Assembly (NCBI GenBank): GCA_049791675.1
Contig: JBARAD010000226.1
Coordinates: 1 to 40,142 of the forward strand
DNA from: Chryseosolibacter sp049791675
GTDB taxonomy: Bacteria; Bacteroidota; Bacteroidia; Cytophagales; Cyclobacteriaceae
Length of the DNA stretch: 40,142 nt
Direction of reading: 5' to 3'
Below the pieces are notes generated by a model. It was not told where the DNA came from and did no database searches. It saw only the letters and a list, made by a program, of their open reading frames with translations. This document shows positions 1 through 7,063 of this stretch, piece after piece; position 1 is the stretch's first letter; each line of letters opens with the position of its first letter. The translations under genes were made by a program, and so were the position numbers.

Positions 1-110
1 GTTCTGGGATGTGTTGTTGGGTGATATCCGTGTTACAGAAACAAGTTCATGATATTGTTGATCATCAGTCGTCTGTCATTCATTAAAAAAGCAGTTATCA
101 ATCATTTGAA

Positions 111-140
111 CGTCCACGGTGCACAGCCCACGGTCCACGG
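111..140. repeat. Heptamer-period array, GGTCCAC family (4 units)
   Basis: Four consecutive 7-bp units (CGTCCAC, GGTGCAC, AGCCCAC, GGTCCAC). The same word family recurs at 22687-22735 and, on the other strand, at 10466-10496. The array lies just upstream of the signal peptide of the first gene. An open frame runs through it, but its other copies are intergenic, so it is probably non-coding here too. Confidence 0.7.
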
Positions 141-183
141 AGATGTTCCTGATCTGATTATCAAAAAACGACGGGCCGCATTC

Positions 184-1029
184 GTGCGCCCGTCTTTCTT
201 CTTTATTCCCGCGCTCATTGTTCTCATCGGTCTCCTTTCTTCTCCCCTACATGCACAGGTATTGGGAGAAATGGAAGATGAGAGCCGCCTGTACGCTGAG
301 TCCAAGCAGGTCAACCAGTTTTTCCGCCGGTTCAATGGCGAGGAAGATGAGCGCGGCAATCGTTATTACCCGGGCGATAAACAGCATAGAAGCGACAAGC
401 TCAGAAGGCAATACCTCCGGATGCTGTTCGATGAGAGCAATCAGGACATCAGCACCGCGCTGAAAACCAACTTTGTAAAAGACATCCTGGATAAACCCGA
501 AGCCAGCATCCTGAATTTTCACGGAGGCAACTGGTTTTCGGAATTGCGTACCACCTTCACGATGAACGGGAAAAACCAAACCGTGATCCTGTTCATGGAG
601 CTGGAGAAACACCGCCTTGGAACAAGGTGGGTCATACAGAAGGTGCATGCTGATATGTTCCAACCCTATTTCGACGTGGATACGGTCAGGACAGGAAGGT
701 TTCTTCACCCGATGAGTCACGAGATCGACTTCATGAATCTGCGGAAAGCCTTTGCCAACAAAGACAGCATTAACCAGTATATCGTCAAACGGTTTGTGCC
801 GGATCACCTCTCCCTTTTTTTGTATGAGATCAAGAAAGGAAATTTGAAATTCAAGTCAGTCGATGAAGTGAAATTTCACTTCTTTCAGATCGACGGATGG
901 TATTTTGGACTTTCTGAATTTAACAGGCCCGGGTACAATACGGGGTGGCTGATCTCCAACCTGGTTAAATTGAACAATCGCTCGGATAAAGATCTTTTAA
1001 GAAAGTTCCTGTATTATGAAACACAATAA
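184..1029 (+). CDS. Secreted protein of unknown function
   Basis: I do not recognise the family. The frame is open from an ATG at 49, but the first 45 residues are hydrophilic and run through a heptamer repeat (111-140) that is intergenic elsewhere. A GTG at 184 gives a normal exported N-terminus: Arg-2, a hydrophobic stretch (FFFIPALIVLIGLL) and a probable cleavage site after LHAQ. I therefore prefer GTG 184 (281 residues), though ATG 49 cannot be excluded. The mature part is mixed alpha/beta, rich in charged and aromatic residues, with no catalytic motif I can name. Its stop overlaps the start of the next gene by 14 bp, which suggests co-transcription and perhaps translational coupling with the leucine-rich-repeat protein. 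Both are exported, so a joint envelope role is plausible but inferred. Confidence 0.7.
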   Translation: MRPSFFFIPALIVLIGLLSSPLHAQVLGEMEDESRLYAESKQVNQFFRRFNGEEDERGNRYYPGDKQHRSDKLRRQYLRMLFDESNQDISTALKTNFVKDILDKPEASILNFHGGNWFSELRTTFTMNGKNQTVILFMELEKHRLGTRWVIQKVHADMFQPYFDVDTVRTGRFLHPMSHEIDFMNLRKAFANKDSINQYIVKRFVPDHLSLFLYEIKKGNLKFKSVDEVKFHFFQIDGWYFGLSEFNRPGYNTGWLISNLVKLNNRSDKDLLRKFLYYETQ

Positions 1030-3484
1030 ACTGTGTGCGATCGCAGTTTCTTTGGTTTTTTTGATGGCTTTCGGCGCCGACGCCCAGAAAACAAAGCCTC
1101 AGAAGTCAGCCAAGAAACCCGCTGCCCAAAAAGTGGAGAAGGGCCAGCATCAGGAAAAAGTAAGGGACTTTGTCGCGTTCTTTCAACTGCTACTCAATAC
1201 CCTTGGAAGTAATACCACTTCGGCCCGCGACAAGGAAATAGTCATTACCGAAAGTTACGCCAAGGTCTTCCGCGATGACAAAGTCCAGATAGAGGACGAC
1301 CTGGATGAGAACCGCTCCGTCATCACAAACAAAGATGTCGTTGCCTACCTGAAAGACGTCGATTTTTTTTTCGGGAATGTCAGGTTCGAATTTATCATTG
1401 ACAAGATCGACGAGGGCGTGAACGCCAACGGCCAGCTATTTTATAAAGTCTCCATGCGTCGTAACATGACTGGCACGACTGCGCTGGGAAAAGCTGTTAA
1501 TAATACCATCCCCCGCTTCATCGAAATCAACTATGATCAGGATGGAGAAGACCTGAAGATCGTCAGTATTTATACGAATGAGTTTGATGAAAAGGAAGCG
1601 CTGACCAACTGGTGGAATCAATTGTCGTTGGAATGGCAATCGATATTCAGACAAAGGCTGAACGTCACGGATAGTGTAAGCCTCAACGACATCAAGGACA
1701 TGATGGCGCTGAACGAGCTGGACCTCAGTGGAAATACCTATATTCAGTCGATAGAGCCGCTGGCGCAGCTTACGAACCTCCGGATGCTGAACCTCTCCGA
1801 GACCAATGTGGGCGATCTGACACCGATCCGCAACCTGACGGAGCTGGTTGAATTGAACCTTTCCCGCACCAGCGTATTTGATCTGACGCCCCTGAATTAT
1901 GCCAGCAAACTGGAGCGTTTGAACATTAACAACACCGAAATCCGGTCGATAGCCATTCTGGAGAAACTGCCCGCGCTGCAAAACCTGGAAATGCAGTTTG
2001 CGCACGTAATTGATTTTGCACCCATCTCCGCCCTTACATCGCTTCAGAACCTGGATGTCGAAGGAACAGTCATGGGCAACCTCACTCCTGTTCAGGAGCT
2101 GACACAGCTCATGGAGCTGAATATCTCTAAAACACCGGTGCAGGACCTCGCTCCGCTTAAAAGTTTCAGCAGCCTGGTCACTTTAAACCTCGACAGCACG
2201 CTTATCAGGAATCTGAACCCGCTGAGTGAACTGCAGAATCTTGAAGTGCTGCATGCCAATCATACTTACATCTCGGATCTGAGTCCGTTGAAGAAACTGC
2301 CCAGGCTGCAACGGGTATACTGTGATCAAACTTCTGTCAACAAGACTGTAGCAGACGCTTTTATGGCCAGCAATCCAAAAGTGCTGATCATCTATGACTC
2401 GAAAGACCTTCAGGCCTGGTGGAACTCCCTGGCGCAGGACTGGCGCCGGGTACTCAGCAAGACTGCAAGTATCGGGTTAACCCCGGGCAAGGAAGAGTTG
2501 GCCAGGGTAACAAACATTGATTCCATTAGCTTCAGCAACAACCGGTCAATTACCACGCTGGAGCCGCTGCGGAAACTTTTGAAGCTGAAGGTATTGCTGG
2601 CCAATAACACCGCCGTTAGTGACGTGTCTGCCTTACAGGATCACCGCGAGATCCGGTACCTCGACGTCAGTGATACCGAGGTTCAGGATGTCACACCCCT
2701 CAGCAAGCTTTCAAAATTGAAGGTATTCAGGGCCGACAGAAGTAAAATTGAAAAACTGGATCCGCTGTTTGGCTTAAAGGCGCTGAAGGAATTGTACGTG
2801 GATCGAACGACCATTCACGATATCACCGCCAGCGAATTTCTGGAACACAATCCGGGATGTCTTGTCGTTTATAAAACCATTCACCTGGACCGGTGGTGGA
2901 GCAACCTGGAGGAGGGCTGGAAAGAGGTGTTTCGCGTTCAGATGGGATCCGATACTGCTTCGACCAGAGAAAATCTTCACCGGCTCGTTGAGAAAGAGGC
3001 ATTTCATTTTAAGGAAGCACGCGTGCGGGACCTTTCGGCGTTGGCTGAATTTGTACGCCTGAAAGAATTACATTTCTCGGCGACAGCGATCCATGAAATT
3101 CCTCCGCTGGAGACGTTCCGTTCCCTGAGATCACTGCACGCTACGAGCAGTCCCCTGCAAGGCATCGGATTTATCGGCCAGTTAAGTGAACTGGAAGATC
3201 TTGATATCTCGAATACACCGGTCGATGATCTGAAGGGCCTCGGAGGGCTTGAAAAACTCCGGTCACTCAACTGCGCCGGTACGCAGATAAAAAAACTCGA
3301 TGCACTGAAGCCACTACACCAGCTTGAAGAAATGGACTGCTCGAATACCCGTGTGACAAAACTCGACCCGGTAATGTATCTCTCCCTTCGCACCTTGAAA
3401 TGTTACAACACCAAAGTGACCAGTCGTGAAGTGGATCAGTTCCGTGAGAACAACCCGGAATGTAATGTGGTGTATTACCGATAG
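1016..3484 (+). CDS. Exported leucine-rich-repeat protein with three LRR superblocks
   Basis: The 822-residue protein starts with a signal peptide (residues 1-23, cut after GADAQ) and a Lys/Gln-rich linker, followed by a non-LRR domain (about 45-190). The rest is leucine-rich repeats of 21-23 residues (pattern LxxLxxLdlSxTxVxDLxPL), resembling internalin-type or bacterial LRRs. The repeats form three blocks. Each opens with a Trp-rich cap of the form WWxxLxxxWxxxF/L (Trp pairs at 199-200, 468-469 and 627-628), and each closes with a cap of the form NPxxxxxY (453-460, 612-619, 813-820). LRRs are usually protein-binding scaffolds, and the partner here is unknown. The gene overlaps the preceding exported protein by 14 bp. 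No membrane anchor or sorting domain is visible at the C-terminus. Confidence 0.9.
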   Translation: MKHNKLCAIAVSLVFLMAFGADAQKTKPQKSAKKPAAQKVEKGQHQEKVRDFVAFFQLLLNTLGSNTTSARDKEIVITESYAKVFRDDKVQIEDDLDENRSVITNKDVVAYLKDVDFFFGNVRFEFIIDKIDEGVNANGQLFYKVSMRRNMTGTTALGKAVNNTIPRFIEINYDQDGEDLKIVSIYTNEFDEKEALTNWWNQLSLEWQSIFRQRLNVTDSVSLNDIKDMMALNELDLSGNTYIQSIEPLAQLTNLRMLNLSETNVGDLTPIRNLTELVELNLSRTSVFDLTPLNYASKLERLNINNTEIRSIAILEKLPALQNLEMQFAHVIDFAPISALTSLQNLDVEGTVMGNLTPVQELTQLMELNISKTPVQDLAPLKSFSSLVTLNLDSTLIRNLNPLSELQNLEVLHANHTYISDLSPLKKLPRLQRVYCDQTSVNKTVADAFMASNPKVLIIYDSKDLQAWWNSLAQDWRRVLSKTASIGLTPGKEELARVTNIDSISFSNNRSITTLEPLRKLLKLKVLLANNTAVSDVSALQDHREIRYLDVSDTEVQDVTPLSKLSKLKVFRADRSKIEKLDPLFGLKALKELYVDRTTIHDITASEFLEHNPGCLVVYKTIHLDRWWSNLEEGWKEVFRVQMGSDTASTRENLHRLVEKEAFHFKEARVRDLSALAEFVRLKELHFSATAIHEIPPLETFRSLRSLHATSSPLQGIGFIGQLSELEDLDISNTPVDDLKGLGGLEKLRSLNCAGTQIKKLDALKPLHQLEEMDCSNTRVTKLDPVMYLSLRTLKCYNTKVTSREVDQFRENNPECNVVYYR

Positions 3485-3587
3485 GGATACCATGTGGGCA
3501 GTTGGCCATGCTGCAGCTGACGATTTGGTTCTTAACGCGCACGGCTCCTATGATCTCCGTGGTAACTGAAAGCGATAATCCGGAAGC

Positions 3588-4670
3588 ATGAAATACACAT
3601 ACTTTATCTTTTTCTTTTTACTGGCCGGCGGGATACAATCTTTTGGCCAGTCCAAAAATGATTTTAATATCATCGCGTATTATTCGCAGGGGCCGGAACA
3701 GGTTGACAGCCTTCCGGCGGAGAAGTTGACGCATATCATTTTCAGCTTTTGCCACCTTACAGGAAACAGGCTGACCGTGGATAATCAGCGCGACACCACC
3801 ACCATCCGCAAACTGGTGGGTCTCAAACAGCGGAATCCCGAATTGAAAGTCATTCTTTCCCTGGGAGGCTGGGGCGGGTGCAAAACCTGTTCGGATGTTT
3901 TCTCCACAAAAAAAGCAATCCGCGAGTTTTCGCGCTCAGTGCTGGAGCTGTCTCGTTATTTTAAAACGGACGGCCTGGATCTGGACTGGGAATATCCCGC
4001 CATCGAAGGATATCCCGGACACACTTACAAACCGGCAGATAAGGATAATTTCACATTCCTTGTACAGGACCTTCGTAAGACGCTGGGAAAAAGCTTTGAG
4101 TTGAGCTTTGCCGTCGGAGGGTTCCAGAAGGCGCTCGAAGAGACCACTGACTGGCAGGCCGTCATGAGGGAAGTCGACAGGGTCAACATCATGTCGTATG
4201 ATCTCATCAACGGATACGCTACTGTTACAGGACATCACACGGCCCTGTACAATACGCCGCAGCAAAAGGAATCCACCGACAACGCCGTCGGGTACCTTGC
4301 CGGGATCGGCGTTCCCCGTGACAAGATCGTCATTGGCGCAGCCTTTTATGCCAGGGTATGGGAGGATGTTCCGGCAGCCAAGAACGGATTATACCAATCT
4401 GGTAAGTTCAAAATGGGCGTAGATTTCAGGGACTTCTCCACAAAACTCGAGGGCTTCAGTTTTTATTGGGACGATACAGCGAAAGCCCCCTATGCATACC
4501 ACCCGGAGCGTAAGTTGTTTGCAACTTTTGATGACAAAAGATCGATCCGCATCAAAACGGAATATGCCATGGATCAGAAACTTGATGGCATCATGTTCTG
4601 GGAGCTGGCGCATGATACCTGGAAAGACGGCCTGGTGGATACCATGTATGAGGTAAAGACGTCGCATTGA
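3588..4670 (+). CDS. Glycoside hydrolase family 18 chitinase-like enzyme
   Basis: This 360-residue secreted protein has a signal peptide ending near FGQS (residue 22) and one GH18 TIM barrel. The SLGGW motif is at 91-95 and the catalytic DxxDxDxE motif at 128-135, with Glu-135 as the predicted acid/base. MSYDLING and, near the C-terminus, FWELAHD match later barrel strands of the family. GH18 enzymes cleave beta-1,4 bonds next to N-acetylglucosamine (chitin, chitooligosaccharides, sometimes glycoprotein glycans) by substrate-assisted catalysis. There is no carbohydrate-binding module or type IX secretion tail, so a periplasmic or surface role on soluble oligosaccharides is plausible. All catalytic residues are present. 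A nagB-transporter pair lies about 14 kb downstream and could use the released amino sugar, but that link is only inferred. Confidence 0.92.
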   Translation: MKYTYFIFFFLLAGGIQSFGQSKNDFNIIAYYSQGPEQVDSLPAEKLTHIIFSFCHLTGNRLTVDNQRDTTTIRKLVGLKQRNPELKVILSLGGWGGCKTCSDVFSTKKAIREFSRSVLELSRYFKTDGLDLDWEYPAIEGYPGHTYKPADKDNFTFLVQDLRKTLGKSFELSFAVGGFQKALEETTDWQAVMREVDRVNIMSYDLINGYATVTGHHTALYNTPQQKESTDNAVGYLAGIGVPRDKIVIGAAFYARVWEDVPAAKNGLYQSGKFKMGVDFRDFSTKLEGFSFYWDDTAKAPYAYHPERKLFATFDDKRSIRIKTEYAMDQKLDGIMFWELAHDTWKDGLVDTMYEVKTSH

Positions 4671-4711
4671 ACTTCCTTCATGCAGGATTTACCACCCCTT
4701 TAAATATTACC

Positions 4712-5791
4712 ATGAATATCCAGCGGGTTTTTCCGATTCCGTTTATCTGCCTTGTTTTTTTTCTGTTTTTTTCCTGCAAGGAGAAACCCGCCCCTGATAG
4801 ATGCTGCGTGTTCAGCGACCTCGCTTCCACCGCTGCGGATGATGATGATCAGGGGGCGGTTCAGGTTGATGGCAGCACGGGGGCCTATTTTTATGCTTTC
4901 GACGAAACAGGTGAACAGGCGGGATATCAGTCGTTGAACCACGTTCTCAGACTACCTCCTGGCCGGTATCAAGTGCGTGTCAACAACGCGCAATGGCCCG
5001 TGGAAGTTCAATCAGGCCGGCTTGCCAGATGCGCGACGGGAACGGTGTTACTGACTGGCAGTACCGCCGATCTTTTTCAGGTCTCCGATTCAACCGGTAA
5101 CCCGCTGGGCGCTGAAACACTGGGCAAGTCAATGTCATTTTTTCCGGGCGCTTATACGGTGAAAGTGAATAACACAGAGGCCGCGGTGGTGGTCAAGCCA
5201 ATGCAACTCACGGTGGTAAAAACAGGGACACTGGTTGTCCATGGGGATACGGGGGAATTTTATTATGTTCTCAACAGCGCCGACGACCAGTTAAACAATA
5301 ATATTTTCGAAAGACCGCTTGCCTTTCTTCCGGGCACTTACCCCGTAAAAGTGAACAAGACCACCCGGAACGCCGAGGTCTTTGCCGGTCAGGTGACTGA
5401 GTTATCTACCGGAACTGTTTTGGTGAAGGGGATGACCGAAGAGCATTACTATGTGACCGATACCCTGGGAAGTGCACTGAACTATCAGCGGTTAAACAAA
5501 GCGCTTGCCTTTTTTCCCGGCCCGGTCCATATCCGGATTAACAATACCATGATGAATGGCCTGGTGTCTGCGGGACAGACCAGTGAATTCATCACCGGAA
5601 GTTTAATGCTCACGGGCGGCGGAACGGAATACTATTATGTGCTGGACGATCAGGGAAATTCGCTGAACTATAACGCGCTGAATAAATCACTTTCATTATT
5701 TCCCGCGGACTATGTCGTGAAGATTGGCGGCAATATGCGGAGGGCCACTGTCAATCCAGGACAGCTGACCACTATCGACGCCTTTGAATAA
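4712..5791 (+). CDS. Lipoprotein of five tandem ~58-residue beta repeats
   Basis: The frame opens at a TTG (4667) overlapping the chitinase stop, but ATG 4712 gives a clean lipoprotein signal (hydrophobic stretch then FFLFFSC), so I start there. The 359-residue product is almost entirely five tandem repeats of about 58 residues. Each runs: G-T-V-L-L-x-G, an aromatic-rich segment such as YYV, a polar turn, a segment LNxxL-x-FFPG-x-Y-x-V-K-V-N, and a closing strand ending GQxT. The PG-x-Y-x-V-x-V core recalls PEGA-like beta-sandwich repeats in surface proteins, but I cannot assign a family. The first repeat is the most diverged. The gene lies 41 bp after the chitinase and is probably in its operon; a carbohydrate- or wall-binding accessory role would fit but is not shown. 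Confidence 0.8.
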   Translation: MNIQRVFPIPFICLVFFLFFSCKEKPAPDRCCVFSDLASTAADDDDQGAVQVDGSTGAYFYAFDETGEQAGYQSLNHVLRLPPGRYQVRVNNAQWPVEVQSGRLARCATGTVLLTGSTADLFQVSDSTGNPLGAETLGKSMSFFPGAYTVKVNNTEAAVVVKPMQLTVVKTGTLVVHGDTGEFYYVLNSADDQLNNNIFERPLAFLPGTYPVKVNKTTRNAEVFAGQVTELSTGTVLVKGMTEEHYYVTDTLGSALNYQRLNKALAFFPGPVHIRINNTMMNGLVSAGQTSEFITGSLMLTGGGTEYYYVLDDQGNSLNYNALNKSLSLFPADYVVKIGGNMRRATVNPGQLTTIDAFE

Positions 5792-5893
5792 AACCGATCG
5801 GGAAGAACCTCATTGCGGCAGTGAGGACGCAGGGTGTAAGCGGGACCTCATCCAGTTCATCAACCTCAGAGAAGTGCGATTTCCCGTGGGGAA

Positions 5894-5919
5894 TTGATGG
5901 TAAAAAATTCCTAGATTTA
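5894..5919 (+). promoter_or_regulatory. Possible Bacteroidota promoter for the 75-residue gene
   Basis: A TTG (5894-5896) and TAGATTTA (5912-5919) resemble the -33 TTG and -7 TAnnTTTG elements, 20 bp upstream of the ATG at 5940. The last base of the -7 box deviates and the spacing is short, so this is tentative. Confidence 0.3.
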
Positions 5920-5939
5920 ACCACACTAAAACGCACGCT

Positions 5940-6167
5940 ATGACCTATCAATTAAACGGCAATAGTCTTCTCTTTGCAATCAACAGAGCCGACATCCTTG
6001 ACATTTCTGTAAACGATATCATCGCCGTAGAAGGATTTCCCGGCGTCAATCATGTATGGACCGACCACGACAGTGACTTCGTGGAGAACAATCCCGATGA
6101 CGATATCTTTCTCCAGGTGGAACGGAAGGGTGATCAGTTTAAGGCTGCTGGAATTGTGTTGAATTAG
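5940..6167 (+). CDS. Small acidic protein of unknown function
   Basis: A 75-residue frame with ATG start, no signal peptide and no membrane segment. It is acidic (clusters DHDSDF and NNPDDD) with alternating hydrophobic strands, so it probably folds as a small cytoplasmic beta-rich domain. I recognise no family. It stands alone: 148 bp follow the previous gene, with a possible promoter, and the repeat-rich region begins one base after its stop codon. Ordinary codon choice and a well-placed ATG make it likely real, but its function is unknown. Confidence 0.6.
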   Translation: MTYQLNGNSLLFAINRADILDISVNDIIAVEGFPGVNHVWTDHDSDFVENNPDDDIFLQVERKGDQFKAAGIVLN

Positions 6168-6168
6168 G

Positions 6169-6220
6169 AATCAGTGACAATCAGTAATCAGTAATTAGTA
6201 ATTAGTAATCAGTAATTGAC
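6169..6220. repeat. Heptamer-period array, AATCAGT family
   Basis: Starting one base after a stop codon, about seven 7-bp units alternate between AATCAGT and AATTAGT, with diverged ends. At least five consecutive units keep strict 7-bp phase (6180-6214). Confidence 0.85.
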
Positions 6221-6249
6221 GCATGGGCAGGGTGTGCGGCAGGTGGCAG

Positions 6250-6269
6250 GGACGCATAATGATGCGTCC
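6250..6269. repeat. Perfect REP-like palindrome
   Basis: Arms GGACGCAT and ATGCGTCC pair perfectly over 8 bp with a 4-base loop (AATG). A further GACGCAT copy lies just upstream (about 6218-6224). It resembles short intergenic palindromes dispersed in many bacterial genomes. There is no T-tract, so it is not a classical intrinsic terminator. Confidence 0.6.
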
Positions 6270-6297
6270 TACAACTCGGCCATTGGTTGTCAGGAAT

Positions 6298-6420
6298 ATT
6301 TAAAATTTAAAGTTTAAAGTTCAAGATTAAGAAGGAGGTTCCAGGATCTTGAGAGAACCTCAATTTTGAATTTTAAATCTTAAACCTTGAATCTTAAACT
6401 TTAAATCTTAAATCTTAAAA
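6298..6420. repeat. Two inverted heptamer arrays forming a large imperfect hairpin
   Basis: The left array (about 6298-6333) is built of TTTAAAG-like units and the right array (about 6362-6420) of CTTAAAT/CTTTAAA-like units, both with a 7-bp period. They are near reverse complements and flank a perfect 7-bp stem, GAGGTTC (6335-6341) with GAACCTC (6355-6361). The whole 120-bp block could fold as one long AT-rich hairpin. Confidence 0.75.
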
Positions 6421-6424
6421 CAGA

Positions 6425-6550
6425 AGAGGCTGTACACTGAATCGAACAGTGTTTCATAGCTGGTTTTAACCTGCATAAACTACCAAGGTAGAGGTGGTGG
6501 GATTCGAACCCATTCAGCTATGGTTTTGCCAATAAACTAACAACCTTGTC
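6425..6550 (-). other. Two tandem tRNA-like units without an anticodon arm
   Basis: Read on the minus strand, two related units follow each other. The first (about 6550-6488) has a D-arm-like GTTT...AAAC stem-loop containing GG (6537-6523), a T-arm with loop TTCGAAT (6508-6502) on a GGG/CCC-cored stem, then a seven-base acceptor-like strand (6496-6490). The second (about 6485-6425) has the same D-arm type (6480-6463), a perfect 5-bp T-stem (CACTG/CAGTG) with loop TTCGATT (6446-6440), and TACAGCC in acceptor position (6434-6428). In both, the space between D-arm and T-arm is too short for an anticodon arm, and the 5' acceptor strand is poor or missing. They are not functional decoding tRNAs; they may be tRNA remnants or a tRNA-mimic element. 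Confidence 0.5.
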
Positions 6551-6681
6551 ATGAACGTGCACTGCGTCCGGCAGCCTTGCAATCTTTGCTGAAGTTGCAT
6601 AACTTTCAAACCGGGTTGCGAAATCCAGACCTGAGTAACGCAGAAAATTACCAAATAATTCATACCTATTCCGAAGGCCCG

Positions 6682-7053
6682 ATGACTGAAAAAAAGAAAT
6701 TTTTACGCCTTGAATCCCTGGTTTCCTACGTGCCGACCGAAAGTGACGGCGATGAAATATTTATTAAATACAAAGACGAGAAAGTAGCGCCTTCCGAAGG
6801 AAAATACATGAAGGTCTCACGGGAGCCGGTGCCGCTGGATGTTGAGATTGAGGTCGGTAATAACGAGAAGTGGATAGAACTTGAACTGTGGGATTATGAC
6901 CTTTTTTCCATGAACGACAGCATCGGTAAATTCAGGTTGCTGGTGGACGAGACTGGTGAAAATTTTTCCACGGAGCTGGCACGGAATGAAGGTAGTGAGG
7001 CGCAGTATGTGTTGGCCTGGTCGGTGATCGAACGCAGCAAGCCCCGCACATAA
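6682..7053 (+). CDS. C2-like domain protein
   Basis: The frame is open from a TTG at 6577, but those first 35 codons do not look like a domain, and ATG 6682 starts a compact 123-residue protein (MTEKKKFL...). A strand pair LESLVSYV...DEIFIKY and a later segment ELELWDYDLFSMNDSIGKFRL resemble C2 or related calcium-dependent beta-sandwich domains, where Asp/Asn-rich loops such as D-x-D-x-x-x-x-N-D-x-I-G bind the ion. No signal peptide or membrane segment is visible. It faces the ABC ATPase gene tail to tail with only 10 bp between stops. The domain call is by pattern only; it could also be a PLAT-like or unrelated beta domain. Confidence 0.65.
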   Translation: MTEKKKFLRLESLVSYVPTESDGDEIFIKYKDEKVAPSEGKYMKVSREPVPLDVEIEVGNNEKWIELELWDYDLFSMNDSIGKFRLLVDETGENFSTELARNEGSEAQYVLAWSVIERSKPRT

Positions 7054-7063
7054 CGTAAGCACA

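Noticed and set aside
4667..4711. TTG start overlapping the chitinase stop by 4 bp
   Set aside because: It would place 15 residues in front of an otherwise perfect lipoprotein signal that begins at ATG 4712.
6488..6515. Possible tmRNA or complete tRNA gene on the minus strand
   Set aside because: Only D-arm, T-arm and 3' acceptor-like pieces are present; no anticodon arm, no tag frame, no pairing 5' acceptor strand.
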